Notes under the pieces: generated by a model
Databases searched by the model: none
Seen by the model: the letters and a program-made list of their open reading frames with translations, nothing else
Told to the model about the DNA's origin: nothing
Shown: positions 29,430 to 39,035 of the stretch, one piece after another
Position numbering within the stretch: position 1 is the first letter of the stretch
How the letters are laid out: every line of letters begins with the position of its first letter
Origin: Cubamyces lactineus
Taxonomy: Eukaryota > Basidiomycota > Agaricomycetes > Polyporales > Polyporaceae
Direction of reading: 5' to 3'
Length of the DNA stretch: 64,000 bases
Assembly: GCA_022376465.1 (NCBI GenBank)
Contig: JACDTU010000013.1
Span: forward strand, 1 to 64,000
Program-made: the position numbers and the translations under genes

Positions 29430-31294
29430 GTCTCAAAATCTGTAGCTCTGAGTGCGTTAATAGAAATATTGTCCTCTTCGTCCTCTTCGTCCTCTTCGTC
29501 TGAGATCTCCTCAGACTCGTCCTCTAAGTCCTCGTCGGTAACCTGTCGTACCTTCCGACTAACAGGTTTGCCGGGCTTCTTAGGTTTAGAAGGACAGTCT
29601 CTGGAAATATGTCCCGGCTTCCTGCACCGGAAACATAGTCCCTTGTCTTGCAGCTCCTGTCTCTCCTTGACAGAGAGCTTGTTAATATCGAGCGAGTCGT
29701 CCTCGATATTAACCATCTTGACGTTCTTCCTAGTCTTCGCGGTTTTGGCCTTGCGTCCTCTGCGATTAGCCAAAATCTTTTCCGTAAGGTGATAGCTATG
29801 GTCGATCTCCTTAGTCCTAGTCATCCACTCTTCAATGGTCGTCGGCGGAGGGTACGACATGGATATCTTCTTCAGTAAATATTCTGGAAGCGCATTCCTG
29901 TACAGGGCCAGTTGCGCTGCTGGATCCAGAATTTTTCCCTTGAGAGCTAGATCCATGAACCTCGCATTGAACTCATCGACTGAAGAGTAGTCCTTGAGCT
30001 GTATCGTCGTGAGATTAACCATAGAATCGTCCACCTCGTCTACTGGGGCAAAGGCGAGTAGGAAATTCCTCTTGAAGACCGGCCAAGAGTCAAATCCTCG
30101 ATATACTCCCGGTCTAATTTCCTCTTCAGCTCGCTGAATTGTGATGTCCTTCCAGTAGTTTATATTGTCCCCTTCCATGAAGGATAGGGCCGTCGCCACC
30201 TTCGTGTAATCATTAACGAAGTCGTAGGGTCGCGCCGTGAACAACAGGAACAGTTGATTGAGGAAGGACCTGGTTTTGTCTCGGTCTCCGTTGAAGACCT
30301 CAGGGTCCTTGATCTTGCCCTTTCCGTGTCCTTGCGGCGCATTTCCTGGAGCTTCTTGCGGTTCCGGGTCTGGGTCTGGTCCTGGTGGTCCTCCTCCTGG
30401 GGAGTAGGGATCTGAAGGCTCAGGGTCAGGCCGACCTCCGGGCCTACCTGGTCCGCCTCCTCCTCCACCTCCAGAAGGATTGATAACTCCTCCAGAAATT
30501 GCCGTTGCCCGAGGGGCTGGTCCACTTGATAAAGACCCGTATCTTTCTCCTTCTGAGCCTTGCCCTTGCGGAGTGAACGCATATCTATGGGCTCCAGAAA
30601 TGGACTCTCCTGTCGCTGTTCCCGACATGTACGATGGTACTGATTTTCGTACAAATTCTGGGGTTGCGCTGCGACCAGTATACTCCAATTCTGATTTAGT
30701 CTCCTCGACCTCTGTCTGAATATGCTCTTCTCTCGGTTCAGGTGTTTCTGCCTCGACCCGAGTGTCTTCTGTTTTCGGTGCAGGTACTACGACCTTAATC
30801 CGAATAGTTTCTTCGATTTTCGGTTCAGGTGCTTCGACCGTCGTCCGAAAAGTCTCGTCCTCCTTGTCCGAGTCCTCTACCTTAGGCGGTTCGGTCTCCT
30901 TTCCTTTCTCCTTGAAGGATGGACCTGATTCCTTAGGTGATTCGGATTCTTGAGGTTTTGGGGTTCCTACTCTTGAAGTCGGAAACGATCCTGACACAAC
31001 TCTTGGACTATTAATCCGACCAGTAGCTTTTCCAGCAAGTAGTGGCTTCTTGACTAACGCGGGTTGTCGTCCGTGGGTGTTAGTAATATCCCGCTCTTGT
31101 GAAGAGTGTGTTAGGATTAAAGCCGATGCGTGCTTGACGTTTGGAACCTCCTTAGTGTTGTACCGAAGTGGACACCTTTCGTTGGTGCAAAAATTCCACT
31201 TGTCTACGCTTTCTCGATAGTATACGTCCCGAGCTTTGTCGGAGTTGTAGAGATGATATAACCTTGAACAACTATATGGTTCAGCTGAACTCAT
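29420..31294 (-). CDS. gag: Gag polyprotein of chromovirus D
   Basis: 624 residues from MSSAEPYSCSRLYHLYN at 31294, the first ATG on the predicted transcript, overlapping the ORF0 stop as ATGA. An N-terminal segment with NFCTNERCPLRYN is followed by a long acidic, Pro/Glu/Thr-rich region, a Gly/Pro tract, the gag capsid domain (DPEVFNGDRDKTRSFLNQLF ... SYPPPTTIEEWMTRTKEID), a basic stretch (NRRGRKAKTAKTRK), one CCHC knuckle CFRCRKPGHISRDC and an acidic tail (SDEEDEEDEED). Longer than most fungal Ty3 gags because of the N-terminal region. Forms the particle; the knuckle binds RNA. Confidence 0.93.
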   Translation of the reverse strand: MSSAEPYSCSRLYHLYNSDKARDVYYRESVDKWNFCTNERCPLRYNTKEVPNVKHASALILTHSSQERDITNTHGRQPALVKKPLLAGKATGRINSPRVVSGSFPTSRVGTPKPQESESPKESGPSFKEKGKETEPPKVEDSDKEDETFRTTVEAPEPKIEETIRIKVVVPAPKTEDTRVEAETPEPREEHIQTEVEETKSELEYTGRSATPEFVRKSVPSYMSGTATGESISGAHRYAFTPQGQGSEGERYGSLSSGPAPRATAISGGVINPSGGGGGGGPGRPGGRPDPEPSDPYSPGGGPPGPDPDPEPQEAPGNAPQGHGKGKIKDPEVFNGDRDKTRSFLNQLFLLFTARPYDFVNDYTKVATALSFMEGDNINYWKDITIQRAEEEIRPGVYRGFDSWPVFKRNFLLAFAPVDEVDDSMVNLTTIQLKDYSSVDEFNARFMDLALKGKILDPAAQLALYRNALPEYLLKKISMSYPPPTTIEEWMTRTKEIDHSYHLTEKILANRRGRKAKTAKTRKNVKMVNIEDDSLDINKLSVKERQELQDKGLCFRCRKPGHISRDCPSKPKKPGKPVSRKVRQVTDEDLEDESEEISDEEDEEDEEDNISINALRATDFETGF

Positions 31295-32187
31295 ACACGT
31301 TGTGCTTGTCGTAGGAAAGCCTGATGTAGTTCCCTAGCTCGGAGGCAACTACGAAATTTCCTAAGATTTTCTTCGAGGTCTATATCTGCGTAGTTCTCCG
31401 GATTGAGGATCTTTGCTCGCAGGTAGTCAATCTGGTTCTGAAGATATCCCGCAAAGTTCCGTACCCTCGTTGGAGGCGTAACAGCTTGTCTTGGAATAAA
31501 TTCGAGTGTCTGGATGACCTGAGTTATGTATCGATGGGCTCGTTCGAGAGTCGCGTGATATCTCCTCGTGAAGTCTTCCTGTCCTAGTACTTCCAAGTTA
31601 TCTGCTATAACTCGAAGTGTATCGATCGCGTGCACCGGAAGCTGTGTTCTCCGATAGAATATCCCTGCCGTTGAGGATGCTTCTTCAACACTAGTTTCTG
31701 GAGTCGATCGATCCGAACTATCCGTTCCTGGACTCGCTCGGGTTGGAATGGGTACGCCTATTGCTACTCCTGATTCCGCCTGAATGGCCAGAGAATTCCT
31801 ATATTCTCTCCACTCGTCTGTTCTCTGAAACGCGGGTTCTTGTTCCGATACTCGAGTGCTCCGACCCGACGATGTCGAACTGGTACTTTCTACGTAAGGG
31901 ATTGTCGAGCTAAAACCTCTTATCAAGGGGAATGGGGATCCTCCTGGCGATCTTGGGAGAGCAACTATATTCTCCGGGATCGCGAGTGGTGGTAAGCTCG
32001 GCAGTGTTTTGTTCCTTCCGCCTAGTACCCTGGGTGATTGTCGCAATGGGGGTTGTGTAGTTCCCTCCGTATTGACTATCGTCTCTCTGTACGTTACGAG
32101 CAAGAGAGAGTTCTGATGCGTTTCGTAGTCGTTGTCTTCCGACGTAGGCCTCTGCACTTTTAACAAGTGGAGGGTTAAAGCTTTCAG
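31291..32187 (-). CDS. ORF0 of chromovirus D: 290-300 codons, no AUG
   Basis: An open frame between the 5' LTR and gag with no methionine codon anywhere in it; indeed no ATG occurs in any sense frame from the predicted transcript start (32370) to the gag ATG (31294). It stops at TGA 31291-31293, overlapping gag as ATGA. Possible starts are near-cognate: CTG at 32187-32185 (A at -3, inside the primer site) or TTG at 32166. The N-terminal half is Ser/Thr/Pro-rich; the C-terminal half looks folded and helical (LPVHAIDTLRVIADNLEVLG, TRRYHATLERAHRYITQVIQ, NFAGYLQNQIDYLRAKILNP, RKFRSCLRARELHQAFLRQ). No family recognised. Absence of other stops over 290 codons supports coding. Confidence 0.65.
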   Translation of the reverse strand: MKALTLHLLKVQRPTSEDNDYETHQNSLLLVTYRETIVNTEGTTQPPLRQSPRVLGGRNKTLPSLPPLAIPENIVALPRSPGGSPFPLIRGFSSTIPYVESTSSTSSGRSTRVSEQEPAFQRTDEWREYRNSLAIQAESGVAIGVPIPTRASPGTDSSDRSTPETSVEEASSTAGIFYRRTQLPVHAIDTLRVIADNLEVLGQEDFTRRYHATLERAHRYITQVIQTLEFIPRQAVTPPTRVRNFAGYLQNQIDYLRAKILNPENYADIDLEENLRKFRSCLRARELHQAFLRQAQRV

Positions 32188-32190
32188 TCT
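32179..32190 (-). other. Self-priming primer-binding site of chromovirus D
   Basis: Two bases from the 5' LTR the minus strand reads AGACTGAAAGCT, fully complementary to AGCTTTCAGTCT at 32370-32359 in the LTR, which lies about 32 nt past the TATATAA box (32402-32396) and so should be the RNA 5' end. Same geometry as Tf1/sushi elements. Confidence 0.85.
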
Positions 32191-32192
32191 AA

Positions 32193-32722
32193 TGTTACGC
32201 TTTCGAGCGTGACTCTTAAACTATCAAGCCTTAAGACGTCAATGAATAGAGAGCTTGTATCTATTCAGCTACTAGCCCTAGCTTGTCGAAGATAAGCGCG
32301 TAGTAGTATTTGCAGTTGAAAGCGAGTTAACGAGCAACCAAAGTCGTATTTCGCGAAGAGACTGAAAGCTGAGGGTCGCTCTATGGCGTCGCCTCTTATA
32401 TACATGTATACCAGCCTGTAGACGGAACGTTCTAGCGTATACAAGGACTTTCTGGTGCGTAGTAGTCAGCGCTAGTCGAACCTAGTAACACTGTGGCAGT
32501 GCCGCTGTGCACTGCGCGGAAGCGACTGTGCACTGTGCAGAAGTAACTGTGCATGGAAAGTCCTAGAGCATCCTAGATAATACGAGACTGTTCCATAGAA
32601 TCCGCCATATACAATCGTAGCTGGAGTCCCAGAGCCTACCATACTTGTATCGTACAGAGTAAGTACTAGAAACCGTTACCAGTTCGTCGAGACGTCGCAA
32701 TACCTATTGTACATTCGTAACA
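32193..32722 (-). repeat. 5' LTR and promoter of chromovirus D (530 bp)
   Basis: Identical by eye to 23844-24373. Minus-strand TATATAA at 32402-32396; predicted transcript start about 32370, giving U3 of about 350 bp and R-U5 of about 178 bp without any ATG. Confidence 0.95.
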
Positions 32723-33339
32723 ATAACCCGCCTCTCACGCCTCTGACCTTCGCCTCACCGACCGCAGTAATACCACAGCATCGATCCCCTCCAAGCGTAC
32801 CAATCGCGCCGACGTCGGACGGCTGTGCGGAGGACTGTAGTCGGAAGATCGAAATATAACTCACTCACTCACTCGGACATGCCATCAGCAAATTGTGCAA
32901 GGTCCTGCCAACCGGTTTGCATAGTAATGCAATCCCGAAAATCGTTGACTTCCTTGACAGGGTTGCGCGGGTTAGATCATTCCGGTCACAGGTGAGAGGG
33001 GTTCTCGCACTCCAATGCCGTCGATCGCCCTCCCGCTGCCATCCGAATGCCCGCAAGGTATCGGCTTGCCTTCCCGGCCACGCACGTCGAGGAAGGTGAC
33101 GCGAGACGATGTCAGGCAGTCCGAGGCAATTGCAAGGCATACGAAGGGGAACGTTTGGACTAGCAAAATCACTCCTTTACCAACCAATTATCTGGAGAGG
33201 AAACTGCTGCCCGGCCATAGCAGCACATCGACATCTTTCTCAATTGCATAACCGATCCATAGAGCAATTGTCGTCCCATCCGTGAGTAATATCCCTCTGC
33301 CCTGGCCCCGCTCAAATTGCTCCCAGCCGGGCTGCGGGC
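32723..33339. other. Interval without a confident gene
   Basis: After the ATAAC duplication the sequence holds short open frames only. One plus-strand stretch (about 32888-32990) reads SKLCKVLPTGLHSNAIPKIV and DFLDRVARVRSFRSQ before a GTGAGA signal and may be an exon, but no partner exon could be joined with confidence. Confidence 0.3.
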
Positions 33340-33927
33340 ATGCCGGAAGCGCTCATGTTGGCAGGTGCACTGACTCATCGTACTTCCCCTCCGCCCAGCG
33401 TGTACGGTACACCTTACGACCCAGTATACAAGGACACAGTGGACGAGTCGAACGTGCGCAATAACACAATCCTCACCGCGCCCGGGCTCATCCTCATCGG
33501 GGTGAGCTGGTCATGGGCGGTCGGGCTCAAGCTCGTTCGTTATCAGAAGCACGACCCGCAGGATATCGCGCACATCCTCCGGCTCGGCTATCGCCTCCGC
33601 AACGTCCAGTGGACACGGCGTGTGCTCGAGAACTGGCTACTGTCGATGTGCGCTCCGATGGGCTACATCCTGTGCTCGCCATGGCAGATCCAGGCGACAC
33701 GGCAAAAGATACGCCACGCGATCCAGCTCGCGGGCTTCACAACCACGCATAACCATAACCAGGTCCACCACCGTGACCAGCCAGCGTCATTCTTGCAGGT
33801 CCACCTTCCTCTCAACGTCGAGCAGCCTGGGCATGTGGCATGCACTATGTCTCATGAGTGGCGTCAGGTGGTGCCACTGTGGGCATCGCGCGCGGAGGAG
33901 GGTCGGTGTGCCAGTGACGTACAGTGA
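33340..33927 (+). CDS. Hypothetical protein (partial exon)
   Basis: The reading from about 33385 to 33725 looks coding: YGTPYDPVYKDTVDESNV, NNTILTAPGLILIGVSWSWA, LKLVRYQKHDPQDIAHILRL and NWLLSMCAPMGYILCSPWQI. The pattern (paired hydrophobic helices, conserved Trp) resembles small conserved hypothetical proteins of agaricomycetes, but I cannot name the family. The last 60 codons lack this character, so the true 3' end is probably an intron near 33725. A possible upstream exon starts MPEALMLAG at 33340 with GTGCAC...CCCAG intron signals. Confidence 0.4.
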   Translation: MPEALMLAGALTHRTSPPPSVYGTPYDPVYKDTVDESNVRNNTILTAPGLILIGVSWSWAVGLKLVRYQKHDPQDIAHILRLGYRLRNVQWTRRVLENWLLSMCAPMGYILCSPWQIQATRQKIRHAIQLAGFTTTHNHNQVHHRDQPASFLQVHLPLNVEQPGHVACTMSHEWRQVVPLWASRAEEGRCASDVQ

Positions 33928-34622
33928 CACATGTTGTAGTCTGCCCCACCGTTATGCGAGAGGAAGTTCATGGAGTTGTTGGGTGCGAGGTATTGGGGGT
34001 TGGCGTTGATGAACTCTGACGAACAAGACTGTCGTGAGTGAGCTGTGCGGGTTGACGATCAAGCATATGGCACCCTTCACGGTGTCCCATAACGTAGCGA
34101 CTGTCTTGGGCCACTCGTACAGACTGCGCACTTACCATACACCTTGTCGTTCTCTTCCATGAAGAGAAAGGGGTCGTAGTCGGTGTCGCAGTGAAAATGC
34201 ACGTTGGGTCTGCAAACCGTTAGTCAAGGAGGATACACGAGAGCGGTACTAGGACTTACTCGACCCGCCAGTACCACTTGTACCTGAGCAGGATGTCTAT
34301 AGAAGAACAGCGGATAGGCGTCAGGGACCAAGTTCATTAGCAATTACCACCCGCTTACCCCAGAGTTGAATCTACACATGTTGCGATAGCTGACGGGGTT
34401 CTGTTAGCGCACACGATCGAGTGGCGGTCGAGATACTTCTGTAACATACGAGACGCTCCCTGCGTGAAATGTGAGCGCAAGGGTCAACAAAGGAAACGCG
34501 ATTACATACCTCCATATACAACGTTCTCACCATCTGCGCCCGGCTCGCCGCCGCCTTCTCCTTGTCGATCCAGTCCGGCTGGTACCAATGCTCCGCAGGA
34601 ATAGCGCATACGTCCCTATCAG
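33918..34622 (-). pseudogene. KRE2/MNT1-type alpha-1,2-mannosyltransferase (GT15) fragment
   Basis: Short exons on the minus strand, joined at GT-AG signals, read IPAEHWYQPDWIDKEKAAAS (34619-34508), NPVSYRNMCRFNSG, DILLRYKWYWRVE, PNVHFHCDTDYDPFLFMEEN with DKVYG, SLYEWPKTVATLWDTVK, and INANPQYLAPNNSMNFLS with HNGGADYNMC (to about 33918). These are the characteristic catalytic-domain blocks of Golgi mannosyltransferases that extend protein O- and N-glycans. The N-terminal membrane anchor and stem, the early catalytic part, and the C-terminal WSNFEI block are absent, so only the middle of the gene survives. Confidence 0.75.
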
Positions 34623-34627
34623 GACAG

Positions 34628-37132
34628 TCAGCGAGTTGTTGGGCGTAGGACGAGCGTCACGTACTTGGGTTTGGGCTTTGGGTCGTCCGATGGTGGGGGA
34701 GGCCATACAGCGGGTTTCTTGCCGGCCGCCTTCGAAGAGCGTGTGGTCTTGCTGTGAATCATCGACGTGCTGGACCCGACGAGGGCTGGTGCATTGATCA
34801 CACCATTCGAAGCCACGGTCTTCTCATTGGCCACCGTTTTGCCCATAGTCGACATGGCCTTTGCATCCATGGTCGATGCCATTGCTGCACCAGCAGGTGA
34901 CGCGGTCCACGCGTCGGCAGTCAATGCAGTCATTCCCTCACTGGGCGTTGCGGCGGTCGTTGCAGGCGTTCCGTCACTGGGCGTCGCGGTCGTTGCAGTC
35001 GTTCCATCGGCGGGCGTCGCGGTCGTCGCAGTCGTTGCAGTCGTTGCAGTCGTCGCAGTCGTTGCAGTCGTTCCATCAGCGGGCGTCGCAGTCATTCTGT
35101 TAATGGCCCTCGCAGCCACGGCTCTCATTTTGTCAGCGGCTGTTGCGGCCGCTGAATGAGTAGTCATCGCGGTCATTGCGCTCGAGGTTGTTGCGGCTGT
35201 TGCGCTCGAGGTTGTTGCGACCGTTGCACACGAGGTTGTCACAGCCGTTGCGCCTGAGGTATTTGTCTGACAATCTAAGGGTTCTGACGTTGCATGTCAA
35301 TCAGTGCATGAGGAAATGGGACATTGTGATGGCTCACCTAGGCGTTTGTCATCCCACATATTAGCACTAAGGACAGATTGTGTTAGGCACCCTGGACAAC
35401 ATATCAGTGAATGACGCTCACAAGGGATCTGGGATGGACTGTGGAGCCTAGGTGAACAAATGTTAGTACGGGTTGCTGCAAAAGGAGATCTACTCGCCTT
35501 TGGGTTGTGGTGGTCGGCACCTTTGGGCTCCTCCGCTGATGGGCTTCTGGTTTTGTTGTTATGGCTCAGCGGAGAAGGGTCGCTTGTGTCGCTCTTGGAT
35601 GTCGATGATCCTATCTGCGAAGTGGGCATGGCAGTGTCAGCTTCGGCATTCGGGCTGATCGTATGGAGAGGCCCGTCAAAAAAGGCTGAGACGTCTTGCA
35701 CTGCACGCTCTTCGTCAGCGCGAGGATCGTGTGCGCTGAGGTTATCTTCGCTTGTCTCAGAGTAGCCTAGATGTAAGCCGGGATGATGTTAGTGTAGGCG
35801 GAGTGCGTTCTAGAGGTTCAGTCAGAGTAAACATACCTGACTGTTCTTTCTCTGCTGCTGAGGCGGCCTTGTGTGCGTTGCCAGTCTTCTTGCAGTCGCG
35901 CTTTGCAAGGTAGGCAATATGCTTCTTGCGCCACTGAGAGTAGTTGTCCACTGCAATCTCCTCGGACCACCAATCATCCTCGCACAGCATGAGTTCCTCG
36001 TGGTGTGTGTTCATCCAGGAGTGGTAACGTTCCGAGATCCAAGCGTCCATTCCTCGTCGCCATGACCGTACTGGGGCGCACGTTTCTCCTGCCATAGCCA
36101 GACGCAGAAGATGCGGAAGGAACGTCGCATCACGCTGGCTGTGTACCCATCAATTATGTTCCCGTCGGCGTCACTGATGTAGCGCATAGTGACGTTGATG
36201 CCCTGTGCAGCTCGTGTGCTTCCACGGAGAGTGACCTGCCCTGGCTTCTGAACGGGCTTGGCCTCTCGGCGCCAGTCCTGTTTGCGCCAGAATGGGACCT
36301 TGTGTAGGCATACGCATCAGCCTCGGAAATTTCTGACATTGGGCAAATTCTACCTTTGGATAATCGTCACGAGACTTCTTGACAAAGACAGCAGGACGCA
36401 GTTGAGGCTGCCTGTGATCCAGGATATTGTGTGGCGAAGCTGCAGGCCCCGTTGGCAAACCCAAAGGGCTACGGGCTGGTAGTGAGCATACCAGGGCGTT
36501 AGTACAAGGTGGTGCATCATTAGTGTGGACGACTAACTGTGTAAGCCCGTTGGGGTCGCCCACGGAGCCGGCATGGTAGACAAACTCGTATTTTGCATGC
36601 TAAAACAAGGTGTGAGTATATGTACAATGATTTTGAGGTGCGCGGGCACCTTAATTGTGATCTAAATAATCGTTAGTGCATACCGTGGGCACTGTGCCAT
36701 ACAACTTACTGTAATGTTGCAATATAACGTAACGCTGCTGCATGTTGTGTGTAAACGTCGGCAGGCAGTCCCGTTAATGCCACCCCACCTGCATTGGGCT
36801 GTATGGAGACCATGTTGAGTGGTGTAGTGATAAGAGAAGAAAAATAATGACGAACTTACCGGCATGGGTGCACTGGGCAATGTTTGGTGGTCAAAGCTGG
36901 ATATATGCGGGGTGAGAATGGCGGCACCAGGTGTATTTTGACATTGAGACTGGATTTGTAATGTATTCTGCAAATTATGATTAGAAGCAATCGGGATGAG
37001 GCCATTTTGGCCCCCCGGGGGAGCGTCCAGCGGCGAAGTAGCAAGAGAAGGAAGGAGAGGGAGAGACTGAGAACGATGGAAAGCAGCGAGTTCAGAGAGT
37101 GCAGGAATTTCTTGCAAGGAGTGTGCAGACAT
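34628..37132 (-). CDS. Hypothetical multi-exon protein, possibly transposon-associated
   Basis: Exons: 37132-36860 (MSAHSLQEIPALSELAAF), 36798-36710 (PNAGGVALTGLPADVYTQ), about 36593-36532, about 36478-36360 (SPLGLPTGPAASPHNILD ... KKSRDDYPK), then about 36304 to 35837 containing PFWRKQDWRREAKPVQKPGQ, INVTMRYISDADGNIIDGYT, RSFRIFCVWLWQEK and, one frame over at about 36075, GMDAWISERYHSWMN with LCEDDWWSEEIAVDNYSQW. A Ser/Thr-rich exon and a final exon of Ala/Thr repeats end PKPKYVTLVLRPTTR at 34628. The middle block, with conserved Trp and acidic residues, looks like a domain seen in many agaricomycete repeat-borne hypothetical genes; function unknown. A one-base frame break in the middle suggests decay or a sequence error. 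Confidence 0.55.
34950..35100 (+). repeat. 9-bp GTTGCAGTC microsatellite-like array
   Basis: Imperfect 9-bp units GTTGCAGTC / GTCGCAGTC interrupted by longer TTCCATCAGCGGGCGTCGC units. Lies inside the last exon of the minus-strand hypothetical gene, where it gives Thr-Ala-Thr repeats. Confidence 0.8.
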
Positions 37133-37384
37133 AATACGGTATAGTTACATAGAGTACAGAGAGAAATTCAGAGTCCAGGATGGTGAAAGTGGTCGTGTGA
37201 GGGTCAGAGCAAGAAGGACAGGGTAGGCGCCACGCGATTTGCTGGAAAGCGCCCAGGCCACACAATGTCCGCTCGGATGGGTGCTTGATCTTCTCTCTCC
37301 TACGTTCTTTCGCTCCCTCGCGACACTGCAACTCTCTTTGGCTGTCTGGCACAATGACCGAGGCTCAGACAATGCAAGTGATTT

Positions 37385-38164
37385 ATGTTTAACATTTGCT
37401 TTTTGCTCACCATCCGCACTCACAGGGCACTTGACGAGGAATTCCTCCATGTCGACTTCCTTAAGCACGCATATACCCTCATCACCAAGGGCGATCGTCC
37501 TAGCGATGTCCATGTCGCAACCCTCGTGGATCGTCTTCTGGACCTTGCGCGACTCTCAGCACGCATTGCCTGCGAGTTGACATGGGACAATATCCGCGCA
37601 GAATGCAAGGGAATTGAGACGGCAGGCAGGGATATCAATGTCTGCGTCTACAGACTCAGCGACCAGTTCAACCGCACACGCTCTTCGGGAGGTCTTGGAG
37701 TCACCGCCCGCAAACCTCCTGTACCTGGTCATCCTGCTCGTCCGCTGGCCACCACTGTTTCCCAGCTCGTGGCCAATGGGTCAGTCCCCCTCGATGCTGC
37801 CTCTGCTTGGTCTTCGCCCGAGACTATTCAAGCGCTTCGTACAACACTCTTTGAGCGGCTGAAAGAGCCCATCTATGCTGCGCTAGAGGAGAAGTTGTAC
37901 AATGAGCTCTCCGAGTCGCTCCCCCGTCAATTCGAGGCACGCCTGCGTCTCGATCTGGAACCCCGCATCTTGGATGGACTGCGAACAACACTCCTGGAGA
38001 CCCTGACACCACGCGTGGTCGACGCTCTGGTCGATGAATACACCAACCGAAACCCTTTAAGCTGCAACCCACGTGTTGTCACCACCGCGGGTCGCCTTGC
38101 GGCCATTCGCTCCTCCATCATGCGCTTGGATCCGTCCGCGAGGGTCGAGAGCGATGACGATTAG
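37385..38164 (+). CDS. Hypothetical protein, 259 residues
   Basis: Open from ATG 37385 to TAG 38162-38164, divergent from the preceding gene with a 250-bp shared upstream region. The first 14 residues may be an intron tail (CACAG at 37427), in which case the start is the ATG at 37354. Content is mostly helical: LDEEFLHVDFLKHAYTLITK, LVDRLLDLARLSARIACELT, then a Pro-rich linker and amphipathic repeats such as LFERLKEPIYAALEEKLYNE and RLRLDLEPRILDGLRTTLL; acidic C-terminus ESDDD. No family recognised. Base composition and GC-rich codon choice match host genes. Confidence 0.55.
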   Translation: MFNICFLLTIRTHRALDEEFLHVDFLKHAYTLITKGDRPSDVHVATLVDRLLDLARLSARIACELTWDNIRAECKGIETAGRDINVCVYRLSDQFNRTRSSGGLGVTARKPPVPGHPARPLATTVSQLVANGSVPLDAASAWSSPETIQALRTTLFERLKEPIYAALEEKLYNELSESLPRQFEARLRLDLEPRILDGLRTTLLETLTPRVVDALVDEYTNRNPLSCNPRVVTTAGRLAAIRSSIMRLDPSARVESDDD

Positions 38165-38350
38165 ATGTACCGTATGTAATCCCTATGTTCTGCAGACCTC
38201 TTTCGTGATGAATGTCTTCTTAGCTTGTTCGCGCTGTGCCTGTAGTACCATGCAATGTCCTGTAGCGCTTCAGTTTTATGTTCTGTTCCGCCACTCTTGT
38301 TGTACCAGTAGAATCCCAGAAAGCGATTGGATGTATTAGACAAACGGCGC

Positions 38351-38617
38351 ATGGAAACGATAATCGTGCGATACAGAGTGAGGTTACATGTACAGCAAAA
38401 GGAAGGCCCATCTAGCTATATGGCATGGTCCTGGTCCCCGTCCTTGTGGGCTCAAGGAAACATATGCTCATCGTGCAATATCAACTCCAAGATCGTGGAC
38501 GTCGCTTGGGTGCACAATGGTACTTGGCACGATAGCACCTATTGCCCAACGGGCCACTCGCCAAGTACTATCACGACGTCGTTTACTGGGCAAGCGGTCT
38601 ACGTATTCAATGTGATT
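38351..38617 (+). pseudogene. N-terminal part of membrane-protein gene split by CACTA element
   Basis: Reads LWAQGNICSSCNINSKIVDV, AWVHNGTWHDSTYCP and TSFTGQAVYVFNVI, the ectodomain start typical of a large agaricomycete family of single-pass membrane proteins (Trp-aromatic beta-sandwich with FTGTAVYVF-like strand). It stops exactly at the left end of the CACTA element; the rest of the strand, VNTVESTTTYTNLTF, resumes at 48427 in frame. No signal peptide was found upstream; the first in-frame ATGs are 38351 and 38432, so the real first exon may lie further 5'. Confidence 0.75.
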
Positions 38618-38915
38618 CACTGCGTAAAGACCTATAATCGCCGCCTTGTGCGACCTGTGTAAACGTGAGATCTCCTGCGTAGTACTCACGTTTCCGGTGG
38701 TCGTACGCAGATCGCGCGGCGGCTGCGACGCTTAGTCTACGCAAGTGTGATCGACGTAGTAGTTTCCAAGAATACACGCAGGATTTTATGCGTAGCACAC
38801 ATCGCCCTCGCGGGCTACGAGTAGTCGGGTTCGTCGGTGTCTGGTGCGGCTTTTCGCCGTCACGCACGCGTTACGACTCGTACGATCACACGTCGCGCGC
38901 CGCGCGCGACGCAGT
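38618..38915. repeat. Left TIR and subterminal repeats of the CACTA element
   Basis: After the TIR, the hexamer TGCGTA or its complement TACGCA recurs at about 38621, 38676, 38704, 38738 and 38789, spaced about 28-55 bp, as expected for transposase-binding subterminal sites of CACTA elements. A GC-only near-palindrome (GTCGCGCGCCGCGCGCGAC) lies at about 38899-38917. The stretch to 39035 has no gene. Confidence 0.65.
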
Positions 38916-39035
38916 CTTTCTGCCGTCTCCTGCGTCGATTCCACATCGGATATGAACCAGGAGTAGATAAATTGACCTGGGGCTGCAGTCGCCCGGCCTT
39001 GTCTCTTCCTACCTCTCATCCACCCTCAAGACCTC

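Larger units (their letters stand above)
23844..32722 (-). mobile_element. Chromovirus D: complete, recent Ty3 element with two extra ORFs (8,879 bp)
   Basis: LTRs of 530 bp each that look identical by eye, 5-bp target duplication ATAAC (23839-23843 and 32723-32727), self-priming site, polypurine tract. Gene order on the minus strand: ORF0 (no AUG), gag, pol with chromodomain, ORF3. gag and ORF0 overlap by ATGA; gag and pol are linked by a -1 frameshift signal. Identical LTRs imply recent transposition. Apart from one apparent missing base before the chromodomain the element appears intact. Confidence 0.95.
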
